Notes under the pieces: model-generated
What the model was told of the DNA's origin: nothing
Seen by the model: only the letters and a program-made list of their open reading frames with translations
Database searches by the model: none
Shown: positions 1 to 9,464 of the stretch, piece after piece
Layout: every line of letters begins with the position of its first letter
How positions within the stretch are numbered: the first letter of the stretch is position 1
Position numbers and translations under genes: made by a program
NCBI GenBank assembly: GCA_003209755.1
Contig: QCPD01000001.1
Span: 124,001 to 188,000 of the forward strand
Origin: Prochlorococcus sp. AG-436-C14
Lineage (GTDB): Bacteria > Cyanobacteriota > Cyanobacteriia > PCC-6307 > Cyanobiaceae
Reading direction: 5' to 3'
Length of the DNA stretch: 64,000 bases

Positions 1-1
1 A

Positions 2-259
2 AATATTGATGAAAAAGTACAAATTGCCAAGAATAATCCTCAATTAAAACCTTTAAGAAGATTTCTAGGTATTGATGGAGGACTAGGAGAAAAAATTGGT
101 CTTAGCAATGACTTCGTAGTTAAAGTAATTAGCTCAACTGGTAATTATGGAGAGATTTACGAAAGACATTTAGGACAAAATAGCGAAGTACCTATTCCAA
201 GAGGACAAAATGAGTTGTATAACAATGGAGGTGTACATATTTCACCACCATTTAACTAA
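2..259 (+). CDS. Amino-acid ABC transporter substrate-binding protein, C-terminal part (truncated at window edge)
   Basis: Open frame from base 2 to TAA at 257-259, translating as ...LKPLRRFLGIDGGLGEKIGLSNDFVVKVISSTGNYGEIYERHLG...; typical C-terminus of AapJ/BztA-like binding proteins; directly precedes two permeases and an ATPase. Confidence 0.85.
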   Translation, partial: NIDEKVQIAKNNPQLKPLRRFLGIDGGLGEKIGLSNDFVVKVISSTGNYGEIYERHLGQNSEVPIPRGQNELYNNGGVHISPPFN

Positions 260-277
260 AAATAATTTATTGCTGGA

Positions 278-1177
278 ATGAATATAAATCAAAGAATATT
301 TTTGCAATTTGGAATATGTATTATCATTTTTGGTTTGATTGGGATACTAATTAATAATTTAACAATTAATCTAGTAAGAACAGGTCTTGGTTTTAATTTT
401 AGCTGGCTTTTCAAACCAGCAAGTTTTGCTTTAGCGGAACACCCCTTACCTTATACCTCTTCAGATAGCTATGTTTGGGCATTATTTATAGGTTGGCTCA
501 ACAGTCTTAAAGTTATTTTCTCATCATTAATATTGGCTACTTTCTTGGGAACACTAATAGGCTTTGCAAGAACAGGTAAAAACTCATTACTAGGTCTCAT
601 TTCAGCTGGTTACATAACCATAATCAGACAAACTCCTCTTTTACTTCAACTCATGTTTTGGTATTTTGTTGGGTTCTTAGGTTTAAAAGACAATATGTTT
701 ATCCAAATAAAAAATATATTTAACATTTCAAATCAAGGAATAGAGTTTTCAGGATTAACCTTTTCTTCAGAGTTTCTAGCATTATTACTTGGTCTAAGTA
801 TATTCACGAGTGCTTACATAGCAGAGGTGATCCGTGGAGGCATTCTTTCTGTTTCCCGAGGGCAATGGGAAGCATTTAGAAGCCTAGGACTTTCAGAGAG
901 ACAAGGACTTATACGTATAGTCATTCCACAGGCATTACCAGCAATCATCCCAGGATTGACAAGTCAATATCTTAACCTTGCTAAAAATAGTACCCTAGCA
1001 ATTGCAGTCGGATACTCAGATATTTACGCAATTAATGATACTATTATAAATCAAACAGGAAGATCTATAGAGTGTTTTATTATATTACTTGTTAGTTTCT
1101 TGATATTAAATCTATTGATAACAAATACCATGGAAATCATAAATAGATTAATTTTAAAATCACGAAAATATAGTTAA
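278..1177 (+). CDS. aapQ: Polar/general amino-acid ABC transporter permease (AapQ/BztB-like)
   Basis: ORF track; multi-TM protein with permease EAA-type loop (EAFRSLGLSERQGLIRIVIPQALPAIIPGL); operon context. Confidence 0.85.
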   Translation: MNINQRIFLQFGICIIIFGLIGILINNLTINLVRTGLGFNFSWLFKPASFALAEHPLPYTSSDSYVWALFIGWLNSLKVIFSSLILATFLGTLIGFARTGKNSLLGLISAGYITIIRQTPLLLQLMFWYFVGFLGLKDNMFIQIKNIFNISNQGIEFSGLTFSSEFLALLLGLSIFTSAYIAEVIRGGILSVSRGQWEAFRSLGLSERQGLIRIVIPQALPAIIPGLTSQYLNLAKNSTLAIAVGYSDIYAINDTIINQTGRSIECFIILLVSFLILNLLITNTMEIINRLILKSRKYS

Positions 1178-1180
1178 TTT

Positions 1181-2215
1181 ATGCTCAAAATCTATATAAG
1201 TTCAATAAAAGTTTTCTTAAAGACCCTAAAGAAGAAATTATTTTCAAATTTATTCAATACTATTATTACTTTGCTTATTATATTATTTATTAGCGTAGCT
1301 TGTTTTAATACTTTTGAATGGCTCATATCTCAGGCTAATTGGAAAGTTGTAATATCAAATCTTCCTTTATACGCATTTGGTAGTTACCCACCTAATGAAC
1401 AATGGAGACCTGCTACTTGGATTATTAGTCTTCTCTTACTCAGTATCTTTACTCTTTGCGGCCCTGAGTGGAAATGGCTACGTAAAAATCTACTAATAAT
1501 TTGGGTAGGAACAATACCATTGGGTCTATATTTACTTTATGGTGGGTTTGGCTTATCACCTATAATGAGTAGACATTGGGGTGGACTAACTCTAACTATA
1601 CTTTTAACTGTTTGCAGCTCATTGTTATCATTACCTTTTGGGATAGTTTTGGCACTATGTAGACAGAGTTCACTGCCATTAATTCAAAAGCTAAGTTCAA
1701 TCTATATAGATGCTATGAGAGCAATTCCTCTTATTGCAGTACTTTTCTTTGGTCAACTACTAATACCTTTATTTCTTCCTGTTGGAATAGAAATTGATCG
1801 TGTTTGGAGAGCTATCTTTGCATTTACTCTATTTGTCTCTGCCTACATAGCGGAAGATATTCGTGGCGGACTACAGTCAATACCCAACACTCAAATAGAG
1901 GCAGCGAATAGTCTGGGCCTTAATCAATACCAAATCATTCAATTCATATTAATTCCTCAAGCTTTACGTATTGCTTTACCCGCTCTCACTAATCAATCTA
2001 TTGGTCTGTTTCAAAATACATCTTTAATGGCTATTTTAGGACTAGTGGAGTTACTAGGTGTAGGCAGAAGTATCCTTGCTAATCCAGAATTTATTGGTCA
2101 ATATATTGAAGTTTATGTTTGGCTAGCATGTGTCTATTGGATGGTTTGTACGATTATGGCTATCCTAGCGAGACATCTTGAACAAAGAATGACCATTAAT
2201 CAAGCTAATTTCTGA
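1181..2215 (+). CDS. aapM: Amino-acid ABC transporter permease (AapM/BztC-like)
   Basis: ORF track; EAANSLGLNQYQIIQFILIPQALRIALPAL motif; 3 nt after the preceding gene. Confidence 0.85.
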   Translation: MLKIYISSIKVFLKTLKKKLFSNLFNTIITLLIILFISVACFNTFEWLISQANWKVVISNLPLYAFGSYPPNEQWRPATWIISLLLLSIFTLCGPEWKWLRKNLLIIWVGTIPLGLYLLYGGFGLSPIMSRHWGGLTLTILLTVCSSLLSLPFGIVLALCRQSSLPLIQKLSSIYIDAMRAIPLIAVLFFGQLLIPLFLPVGIEIDRVWRAIFAFTLFVSAYIAEDIRGGLQSIPNTQIEAANSLGLNQYQIIQFILIPQALRIALPALTNQSIGLFQNTSLMAILGLVELLGVGRSILANPEFIGQYIEVYVWLACVYWMVCTIMAILARHLEQRMTINQANF

Positions 2216-2221
2216 TAATTC

Positions 2222-2968
2222 ATGGAACCTATTGTTGTTGCGAAGAATCTCACTAAGTCGTACACCAAAGGATTACGAGCTCTTGATAATGTTTCTCTCA
2301 CAGTTAATCAAGGGAAAGTTCTTGTAGTCATGGGCCCCTCAGGCTCAGGGAAAAGTACGCTAATTCGGACTTTTAATGGTCTGGAAACTTTTGACAAAGG
2401 AGAACTAAGTATTTTAGGAATAAAAGTTGATTCCACTCACGATGAAAGAAAAATCCAAAAAATAAGAAGAAGAGTAGGGATGGTATTTCAACAATTCAAT
2501 TTATTCCCTCATCTATCAATTCTTGAAAATATCACTCTCGCGCCCGTTCATGTACAAAAACGTCGTCAAATCGAGGCGGAAGAATATGGTATGTATCTCT
2601 TGAGTCAAATGGGAATAGATTCTCATGCCAAAAAATATCCAAGTCAACTTAGTGGAGGAGAGCAGCAACGAGTTGCTATAGCTCGAGCTTTAGCATTAAA
2701 GCCTAAATTACTTTTATTCGATGAACCCACTAGTGCTCTAGACCCCGAGCGAATCACCGAAGTGCTCGATGCAATGAGAAGACTTGCTGAGCAAGGAATG
2801 ACAATGATTGTAGTAACACATGAAATTGGCTTTGCTAAAGACGTAAGTGATCAAGTTTTATTTATGGATTCAGGCAAAGTCATAGAAAAATCTCCTCCAA
2901 ATATTTTCTTTTCTAATGCTAGGCATGAAAGAAGTAGAAAATTTCTAAATCAGCTGGATAAACATTAA
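2222..2968 (+). CDS. aapP: Amino-acid ABC transporter ATP-binding protein
   Basis: Walker A GPSGSGKST, signature LSGGEQQRVAIARAL, Walker B LLLFDEPTSALDPE. Confidence 0.93.
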   Translation: MEPIVVAKNLTKSYTKGLRALDNVSLTVNQGKVLVVMGPSGSGKSTLIRTFNGLETFDKGELSILGIKVDSTHDERKIQKIRRRVGMVFQQFNLFPHLSILENITLAPVHVQKRRQIEAEEYGMYLLSQMGIDSHAKKYPSQLSGGEQQRVAIARALALKPKLLLFDEPTSALDPERITEVLDAMRRLAEQGMTMIVVTHEIGFAKDVSDQVLFMDSGKVIEKSPPNIFFSNARHERSRKFLNQLDKH

Positions 2969-3082
2969 CAATAGCCAATTCATGGTAAAACTTGTGCAAT
3001 TAATTTTACAATTAACATTGATAAGTTCGATGACAAATTATTTAAAATCAACGACCAAATAAGTTCTTCATTTGAATCTTCA

Positions 3083-3313
3083 TTAGTTGTGAAATGCATT
3101 TTCAGTTGAATCTTTTGTGTTTTGCACCTTACCTGCCTCTAAGATATCACTCCCAGGGATGCCTTTAGCCACAGCCCCTATCAGGGTCGTATGAGTCTCT
3201 GGATCTTTCTTTAAAGTTGTAACCCCGAGATCATTTTTCGAAATTAATATGAAAATAATTATCCCGACAAATGTCAAGATAATTGCTAGAGCCAATGAAG
3301 ATTCCATAACCAA
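3083..3313 (-). CDS. Hypothetical small protein with one N-terminal TM segment
   Basis: ORF track; ALAIILTFVGIIIFILI hydrophobic stretch followed by a polar tail. Confidence 0.55.
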   Translation of the reverse strand: MVMESSLALAIILTFVGIIIFILISKNDLGVTTLKKDPETHTTLIGAVAKGIPGSDILEAGKVQNTKDSTENAFHN

Positions 3314-3535
3314 TGTTTCTGATTCAGACTAGATTAAGATAAAAATTAAAATCTATATACAAAAAAGAACTAACTCATATCACTATTTATTCAAAGACCT
3401 TTTTTAATTTTTACTATTTTGAATTCAAAAAATCACATGGAGGTTTTAAGTATAAAAGGAACTTCAATTTCGTAAAATAAATCGACCTGCAATACAACAA
3501 TTAATAGATAATTAAAAAAACTTCAACTCCGATAA

Positions 3536-3829
3536 ATGCCTGAAGACAGTTCAAGTGAAAGCAACCCCGAAACAGCTAATCATCATTGGTTTCCCTTCCT
3601 AAGATTCAAAAAGGAATGCGAAGCAGCTGGGAAAGAGGTCAGTGTGAATAAATGGATGAGAGAAACAGGACAACTAAATGAGAAGATAGCTCATGAAGAA
3701 TCACTTGCATTAGCAGCAAAAATAGCTTCTGAAAAAGAAGCAAATTCAAAAAAAGAAATCGAAAAAGAAGATCTAAAGAAAAAAAAAGAAATACAAAGTG
3801 AACTCAAGACAAAACATAAATCAGACTAA
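3536..3829 (+). CDS. Hypothetical protein, Lys/Glu-rich C-terminus
   Basis: ORF track; intact ORF in an otherwise unoccupied interval. Confidence 0.55.
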   Translation: MPEDSSSESNPETANHHWFPFLRFKKECEAAGKEVSVNKWMRETGQLNEKIAHEESLALAAKIASEKEANSKKEIEKEDLKKKKEIQSELKTKHKSD

Positions 3830-3933
3830 TTACGATCAAATTAAAAAGTAAGGAAAATCCCTACAGCCTTTTACAAAAAATAAACCTTTAAAAAAATATA
3901 GTTAAAAATAAAATTAATTCGACTTCAACTTCA

Positions 3934-4074
3934 ATGTTTTTTGCATTAGCATCTTCTCAGTTAGGTGTGAGTTCGTTCACTATCAATCTGATACTCATTA
4001 CTTCAGTAACAATTCTACTGGGATTACCCACTTTATTTCTTTTTAGATCAGGACAAGGCAAATCAGCATTTTAA
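3934..4074 (+). CDS. Single-TM miniprotein, 46 aa (below ORF-track cutoff)
   Basis: My translation: MFFALASSQLGVSSFTINLILITSVTILLGLPTLFLFRSGQGKSAF*; one hydrophobic helix with a basic tail, similar in layout to small thylakoid subunits. Confidence 0.6.
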   Translation: MFFALASSQLGVSSFTINLILITSVTILLGLPTLFLFRSGQGKSAF

Positions 4075-4265
4075 ACGATAGAAAACCATTCAAGAACCCT
4101 TAATACTGGAATAAATAACAAATGATCTGGTTTGAAAATCATAGAATCAAATAATTGATCAAGGTAAATGTAATTTATAAGCATAAGTTTGTTTCATTTT
4201 TAATAGACGTCTTGCCTTAGAAAGAGCAAATATAGAGTCTGGCTTTATTCATCTTGTAAGAGTAT

Positions 4266-4574
4266 ATGTTCTTATCTTCAGAAAATATAGAATTCTTTTA
4301 TGGTCATGCAAATTTTTTCAGTACTCGTAAGTTACATGCTTTAGATGAATATTGGAGTAATAATAGATCTCATCCTACACATCAGCAAATACATGAGATC
4401 ATTCAGAATCACTTAATTCAGAGAGGAGAAAAAAACTTGAATCAGGTAAGATCATATCAAATTAGAAAACTGGAGAGATCCTATTTAATTTCAAATCCTA
4501 TGGGACGATTTAGCGCTAATATTATTAGGCTAATAACTAAACTTTTGATTTCAAAAAAATTGATTAAAATCTAG
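4266..4574 (+). CDS. Hypothetical protein
   Basis: ORF track only. Confidence 0.45.
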   Translation: MFLSSENIEFFYGHANFFSTRKLHALDEYWSNNRSHPTHQQIHEIIQNHLIQRGEKNLNQVRSYQIRKLERSYLISNPMGRFSANIIRLITKLLISKKLIKI

Positions 4575-4586
4575 CAAGTACTTTAA

Positions 4587-4781
4587 ATGAATCAAGAAAT
4601 AAAAAGGCTCACTGAAACTAAACAACAGTGGGAAAATGATATACAAATGTATAAAGATTTTTTAAATAGTAAGAGTAAAACTTTTGAAGGTAACTATGGA
4701 GCAAAGGAATATATTTCTATGGCCGAAAATAGAATAAATGATATCAATCAGAGAATAAAAGATATTGAAAAAGAAGTATAA
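4587..4781 (+). CDS. Hypothetical small coiled-coil-like protein
   Basis: ORF track; charged helical sequence (ENRINDINQRIKDIEKEV); 12 nt after the preceding ORF. Confidence 0.5.
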   Translation: MNQEIKRLTETKQQWENDIQMYKDFLNSKSKTFEGNYGAKEYISMAENRINDINQRIKDIEKEV

Positions 4782-4899
4782 GAACTACTCAAGAAGGATG
4801 AAACTTCTTATATAATTGATTTTCTTATAATTCAATTCCAAAACATAAAATATTATCAAAGTCTCCATTCTCATGCATTATTGTCATATAATCCTTGAT

Positions 4900-5055
4900 T
4901 TATTGACTATCGTAAATCAATCCGAAATCACTACAATATTTAAATAAGATACTCATTGCGGCCTCATGGTTAACAGGGAATTCCTCGCAAAGCTCAGATA
5001 ATTTTTCTTTATTCAAACTATGTATCATTTTTTGAAAATCATTAAAGTTGCTCAT
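4900..5055 (-). CDS. Possible small hypothetical protein, 51 aa (below ORF-track cutoff)
   Basis: My translation: MSNFNDFQKMIHSLNKEKLSELCEEFPVNHEAAMSILFKYCSDFGLIYDSQ*; protein-like composition. Confidence 0.45.
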   Translation of the reverse strand: MSNFNDFQKMIHSLNKEKLSELCEEFPVNHEAAMSILFKYCSDFGLIYDSQ

Positions 5056-5377
5056 TTGATCTTCTAGAAGTCGAAGTTAACTATTCATAACTTTTTTATA
5101 TATTTTCTTCATCACAAATATTGCTATTGCAAGTAATAAAATACTCATCAGAGTGTAACTTTATCAAAAACATAGTCATCAATACAACTCTCATCTGTTG
5201 CTTGAATCTAAAGTCAAGCTATAAAACCTTTTATTTTTGCAGAGTATTAAAATAAGTTAGTTTATATTTCCTTGGCAAGTATAAATTAAAACTAAGTTGT
5301 GTATTTATTAATAGTATCTATTTTTAGAAGAAATAAGTAAATTAGATTAATAATAAAATTAAAAATCAACGATCAAT

Positions 5378-5506
5378 ATGAATAAAGATCTAATTCAAAT
5401 GACAATTGAGAATGATATTAGCCAAGCTAATTATCCAATACTATTCAAAGGGATTTGGACAGGTGTTTTAATCTCCTTAATAGTGCATCAGTTTATCAAT
5501 CATTAA
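5378..5506 (+). CDS. Possible small membrane protein, 42 aa (below ORF-track cutoff)
   Basis: My translation: MNKDLIQMTIENDISQANYPILFKGIWTGVLISLIVHQFINH*; one C-terminal hydrophobic helix. Confidence 0.45.
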   Translation: MNKDLIQMTIENDISQANYPILFKGIWTGVLISLIVHQFINH

Positions 5507-5541
5507 ATTCTTTAATTCTATTAAGCGATAGGTATCAGGAT

Positions 5542-5817
5542 TTAATCACCAAATCGATAATGCTTACGCACTGCCTTATGAACATCCCATCTACAATCCA
5601 TTCCTGCTGGGAAGACAACTAAGTCACCCGCTCCAAACTTAACTGGTTCTCCTCCCTCAGGAGTTACCGTCACCTCACCTTCTAGCCACAAGCAAGTCTC
5701 CTTATCGTCATAAGTCCAGTCAAAAGAGCTTGCATCACAAGTCCATATCGGCCAATTTTTAATTCCTAATTTTTTAATCGTACTTTCAGGACAAGGGGAT
5801 GTAACTAATATCGACAC
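5542..5817 (-). CDS. Small cupin-domain protein (cupin_3/DUF861-like)
   Basis: Single-domain cupin: CLWLEGEVTVTPEGGEPVKFGAGDLVVFPAGMDCRWDV. Confidence 0.85.
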   Translation of the reverse strand: MSILVTSPCPESTIKKLGIKNWPIWTCDASSFDWTYDDKETCLWLEGEVTVTPEGGEPVKFGAGDLVVFPAGMDCRWDVHKAVRKHYRFGD

Positions 5818-6010
5818 GAAGCAGTAGACATAGAGACTTCTTTATAGCTGATCATGAAAGCGGTTGTATTTGCTTCTTCAATTTTTGACAGGAATTTTTC
5901 AAGGCAAATTAGCAACAGGACTAGAACTCAACCTCCCCCATAGGGGATAATGTAAAGAGATAGAAGCCATAAAAAGTTTCATTCGAACTTCACATTTTCG
6001 CTGAGATCCA

Positions 6011-6484
6011 ATGGCACCAAAGGAGATTAACTACTGGCTAATGAAAAGTGAGCCAGATGCTTACAGTATTAAAGATTTAGAAAAAGAAGAAGAAACTATC
6101 TGGGACGGTATTCGAAATTATCAAGCTAGAAACTTTATGAGATCAATGAAAATTGGTGATCAAGCTTTTTTTTATCATTCAAATACTAAGCCCCCTGGAA
6201 TAGTTGGTCTCATGGAAATTGTTGAGACCAACTTAATCGACCCATTTCAGTTTGATGAAAGTTCAAAGTACTTTGACAAGAAATCAAATAGAGATAGCCC
6301 ACGTTGGGATTGTGTGAAGACGAAATATATCTGTGAATTTAAAAATATGATTACGTTAAAGGAGCTATCAGAAGCTTATACGTCTGAACAACTAACTCTT
6401 GTTCGAAAAGGAAACAGGCTATCAATTATGCCAATTAATCAAAATATCGCTTTAGAGATTCTCAAAAAGCTCAGGAAGAATTAA
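6011..6484 (+). CDS. EVE-domain (PUA-like) protein
   Basis: N-terminus YWLMKSEPDAYSIKDLEKEEETIWDGIRNYQARNFMRSMKIGDQAFFYHSN matches the EVE signature. Confidence 0.88.
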   Translation: MAPKEINYWLMKSEPDAYSIKDLEKEEETIWDGIRNYQARNFMRSMKIGDQAFFYHSNTKPPGIVGLMEIVETNLIDPFQFDESSKYFDKKSNRDSPRWDCVKTKYICEFKNMITLKELSEAYTSEQLTLVRKGNRLSIMPINQNIALEILKKLRKN

Positions 6485-6485
6485 T

Positions 6486-6749
6486 TTAAAAAGAATGAGA
6501 TCCAAACATATTCCCAATATAAAGACGTGTTATCAATCTGGAACTGATCCCATTTTGGATCAAAAACCCTGCAAGCGCAGCTTGTAAAAGCCTGTATTGA
6601 TCCCAATTTGGATGTTTCTCAATATAAACCTTCATCGCTTGTTGTATTTGCTTGGGTATTTCTGTTTGAAAACTAATTGTATCCTCAGATTCCAAAACTT
6701 CCGAACCTTTAACCGAGTTTCCTTCTTTCGTAAAATCAATATTTTTCAT
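6486..6749 (-). CDS. DUF2811-family protein
   Basis: ISFQTEIPKQIQQAMKVYIEKHPNWDQYRLLQAALAGFLIQNG resembles the cyanobacterial DUF2811 core. Confidence 0.7.
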   Translation of the reverse strand: MKNIDFTKEGNSVKGSEVLESEDTISFQTEIPKQIQQAMKVYIEKHPNWDQYRLLQAALAGFLIQNGISSRLITRLYIGNMFGSHSF

Positions 6750-7054
6750 TTAAGAGGCTCTAAAGAAGTTTTAATTCATCCGCAAACTACTCTCAAAATC
6801 AAATCCATAAAAAACACTTTCTCGTGTCGTCTCATTCTCAGATCAAGCACTGGACTGCTTTTCCGAAGGAATGATAAGCCTTCCTTATGCATCTTGGTAT
6901 TATCATTCGAAAAACAAATCCAAGCTATCAAACTCATTCTTTTTCCACAGCAAATAGTAGGGGCCTGGTTCATTGGATCAATCCTGTGGGAAAAATGTGG
7001 GTTAAATCCATTTGAATTTGGGGAAAAATTTGAAAAACTTTTAGTTAAGTTCTC

Positions 7055-7435
7055 TCACAAATAGTCTGAATCCCACATTGTTCTCATTGCATTAACAACA
7101 TTGTTAGTCACATTTCTAGGCCAATAGACCTCTGCCCCTCGATTCAACAGGCTACTAGAACTCAAGATCAATTTAAGGTTCCATCCATATTGATCGCCTT
7201 TTAAAATTGCTAACCAAGGGCTACGTTCTAATTCCAAAGTTATATCCTCATCGGCCATTAATTGTTCTTTAACTGATTTATATTGATCAGACAAATCCAT
7301 TACAACTTTAAATAGATTTTCCCACTCAGATTGGTTCAACTCTATTGCCCAAGTTTCTCCTCCTATAAGCATAGAAAAGTTATCTCTTGATGAATCTCTA
7401 ATTATTCTCCAACCCAAACCTTCTTTTTTGATCAC
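7055..7435 (-). CDS. DUF1818-family cyanobacterial protein
   Basis: GLGWRIIRDSSRDNFSMLIGGETWAIELNQSEW...; directly abuts rpoZ. Confidence 0.7.
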   Translation of the reverse strand: MIKKEGLGWRIIRDSSRDNFSMLIGGETWAIELNQSEWENLFKVVMDLSDQYKSVKEQLMADEDITLELERSPWLAILKGDQYGWNLKLILSSSSLLNRGAEVYWPRNVTNNVVNAMRTMWDSDYL

Positions 7436-7669
7436 CTAACCAGGTAATAGATCGGGCTGATCTTGTTCATCACTAAGTTCAATTATGGCTCTTTGTACTG
7501 GTTTGACTGTTGATTCTTCTAAAAGTCCATCAAAATCATCAAATCTTCTTTGTTTTGCTCTAAAAGCAATCCGCACAGTAGTGAGGTAGCGGTTAGTGGA
7601 ATGCCTAATGAGGCTCTCGCCTCTTTTTGCTAAATCCTTGGAATTAACACCTGAACCGGAAGTGATCAC
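7436..7669 (-). CDS. rpoZ: DNA-directed RNA polymerase omega subunit
   Basis: [39 protein letters not shown] is typical of cyanobacterial omega. Confidence 0.85.
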   Translation of the reverse strand: MITSGSGVNSKDLAKRGESLIRHSTNRYLTTVRIAFRAKQRRFDDFDGLLEESTVKPVQRAIIELSDEQDQPDLLPG

Positions 7670-7815
7670 ACTTAAAATTTTATTGTTATTTTATTCTAAG
7701 AGAGAATCGTTCATTTCTATATTTTTCGTCAAAAAATAAAAGTGGTGTTAGTTTTTCTACACTCACTTGTCTTTGATTAATTCTTGCTGAACCTTTTAAA
7801 AACTCACTAAGAAAG

Positions 7816-9441
7816 ATGGAAAAGAATAAAATCAATCAATTCGAAAACATCAATCAAACTGAGATTGATACAAATGATTTTGGAACATTAGCCATCGATT
7901 TAGGCAGTTCAACAACAGTAGTTGTTTTTCAAAAAGAGCATGGTCAACCTCCTGAACTTTTAGATCTTCCTCCAATTAGTCGAGCTCCTGGAGAGGTCCC
8001 AAGCTTAATTTGGGAATCATCAGAAAAAGAAGGATGCTATTTGATTGGACAACAAATTATAGATTTAAACCTAATTAATGAAAAAGGAAATAACTTAAGT
8101 CAAGACTTTAAAAGATGGATAGGAACTTATGAAATTGAACCAATTTATGATTCGAAAATCTCCCCAGAAAAAGCAGGAGAGATTTTAATTCACAATATTT
8201 GGGAGAAAGTCTCTGCGAAGGTAAAAATCAAAAGACTGGTATTAACAGCGCCTGTAGATACATATCGAGAATATAGAACTTGGTTAGTCAATGTATGCAA
8301 TTCTTTAGATGTAAAAGAAATTGCATTAGTTGATGAACCTACAGCTGCTGCAATGGGCGCTGGATTGGAGCCTGGGTCAACATTGCTTGTTTTAGATTTT
8401 GGAGGAAGCACAATCGATATGTCAATTGTTGCTTTAGAGGGAGGAGAAGGACAGGCTTCACCAATTGCGCAACTTGTTAGATTTGATGGAAATAATTTAG
8501 AGGGAAAAAGTACACAAGTTCTTCGAACAGCAAAAGTTCTAAGTAAAGCAGGACTTCGGTTAGGCGGAAAAGATATAGACAGATGGATATCTCATCATTT
8601 GTTACCAAAAGAAAAGTCAACCAATTCAATCTTGAGAAAGGCAGAGGAACTCAAATGTGAATTAAGCAATATAAATATAAAAGAGACATTAGTTATCACT
8701 AAACAAGTACAAAACAATCAGAATGAAGAAAAGTTTTTAAAACTATCAAAAAAAGGACTTGAAGAATTACTTATAGAAAAAGGGCTTTTGAAAAGTATAG
8801 AAAAGCTTTTTAATCAAACAATTAATATCGCAAAACGAAATTCTTTTGAATTAAAAGATCTTGATGGTGTTGTCTTAGTCGGAGGAGGGTCTCGAATTCC
8901 TTTGATTAAAAATTATTTAATGAATATCTGCAATTCCATACCTTTTTTGACTCCTCCCCCTATTGAAGCAATTGCATTGGGAGCATTAAATCTCACTCCA
9001 GGTGTTCAAATAAAAGATGTTCTTAACAAAGGAATAAGTTTAAGATGCTGGAATAAAAAAAATGAAAAGCACATATGGCATCCTCTTTTTCTAGCGGGTC
9101 AAACGTGGCCAACAAATAAACCTTTAGAAATAATTTTAGCCGCAAGTATAAATAATCAATTAAGCATAGATTTAATAATTGGAGAACCTCAGGAAGAGGG
9201 ATCAAATGAAATTATTTATATTAATGGATTACCCACTTTAACAGCAATAGAATCAAAAGATAAAATCAAGAGAATAAACGATACTATTATTTCAATTCCT
9301 CTAGATCCTCCTGGTGAAATTGGTCAAGATTGTATTAAATTAATTTTTAATATTAATAATAATTGTCAACTTGAGGTTGAAGGTTTCGATTTACGAAGTG
9401 ATAAAGAAATAACCAGTCAAAATCTTGGGCAAATCAGATAA
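7816..9441 (+). CDS. Hsp70-family (DnaK-like) protein
   Basis: Actin-fold ATPase motifs: AIDLGSSTTVVVF, VDEPTAAAMGAGLEPGSTLLVLDFGGSTIDMSIV, GVVLVGGGSRIPLI; shorter C-terminal part than canonical DnaK. Confidence 0.9.
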   Translation: MEKNKINQFENINQTEIDTNDFGTLAIDLGSSTTVVVFQKEHGQPPELLDLPPISRAPGEVPSLIWESSEKEGCYLIGQQIIDLNLINEKGNNLSQDFKRWIGTYEIEPIYDSKISPEKAGEILIHNIWEKVSAKVKIKRLVLTAPVDTYREYRTWLVNVCNSLDVKEIALVDEPTAAAMGAGLEPGSTLLVLDFGGSTIDMSIVALEGGEGQASPIAQLVRFDGNNLEGKSTQVLRTAKVLSKAGLRLGGKDIDRWISHHLLPKEKSTNSILRKAEELKCELSNINIKETLVITKQVQNNQNEEKFLKLSKKGLEELLIEKGLLKSIEKLFNQTINIAKRNSFELKDLDGVVLVGGGSRIPLIKNYLMNICNSIPFLTPPPIEAIALGALNLTPGVQIKDVLNKGISLRCWNKKNEKHIWHPLFLAGQTWPTNKPLEIILAASINNQLSIDLIIGEPQEEGSNEIIYINGLPTLTAIESKDKIKRINDTIISIPLDPPGEIGQDCIKLIFNINNNCQLEVEGFDLRSDKEITSQNLGQIR

Positions 9442-9464
9442 CTATCTAATATTTTTAATATTAA

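Noticed and set aside
4200-4325. Open frame translating as ...RRLALERANIESGFIHLVRVYVLIFRKYRILLWSCKFFQYS before/overlapping the 102-aa ORF
   Set aside because: No acceptable start codon and overlaps the ORF at 4266 in another frame; likely chance or a remnant.
5056-5170. Minus-strand 23-aa peptide MSILLLAIAIFVMKKIYKKVMNS
   Set aside because: Too short to support from sequence alone.
6597-7064. 155-aa plus-strand ORF and the opposing 65-aa minus ORF (6776-6973) between DUF2811 and DUF1818
   Set aside because: The plus ORF runs antisense through most of the DUF2811 gene, and the two ORFs compete for the same ~300 bp. Neither has a family signature I recognise. One may be real or a decayed gene, but I cannot decide from sequence alone.
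8190-8411. Antisense 73-aa ORF inside the Hsp70-family gene (also 9023-9205)
   Set aside because: Lies fully opposite a gene with clear actin-fold motifs; no independent support.
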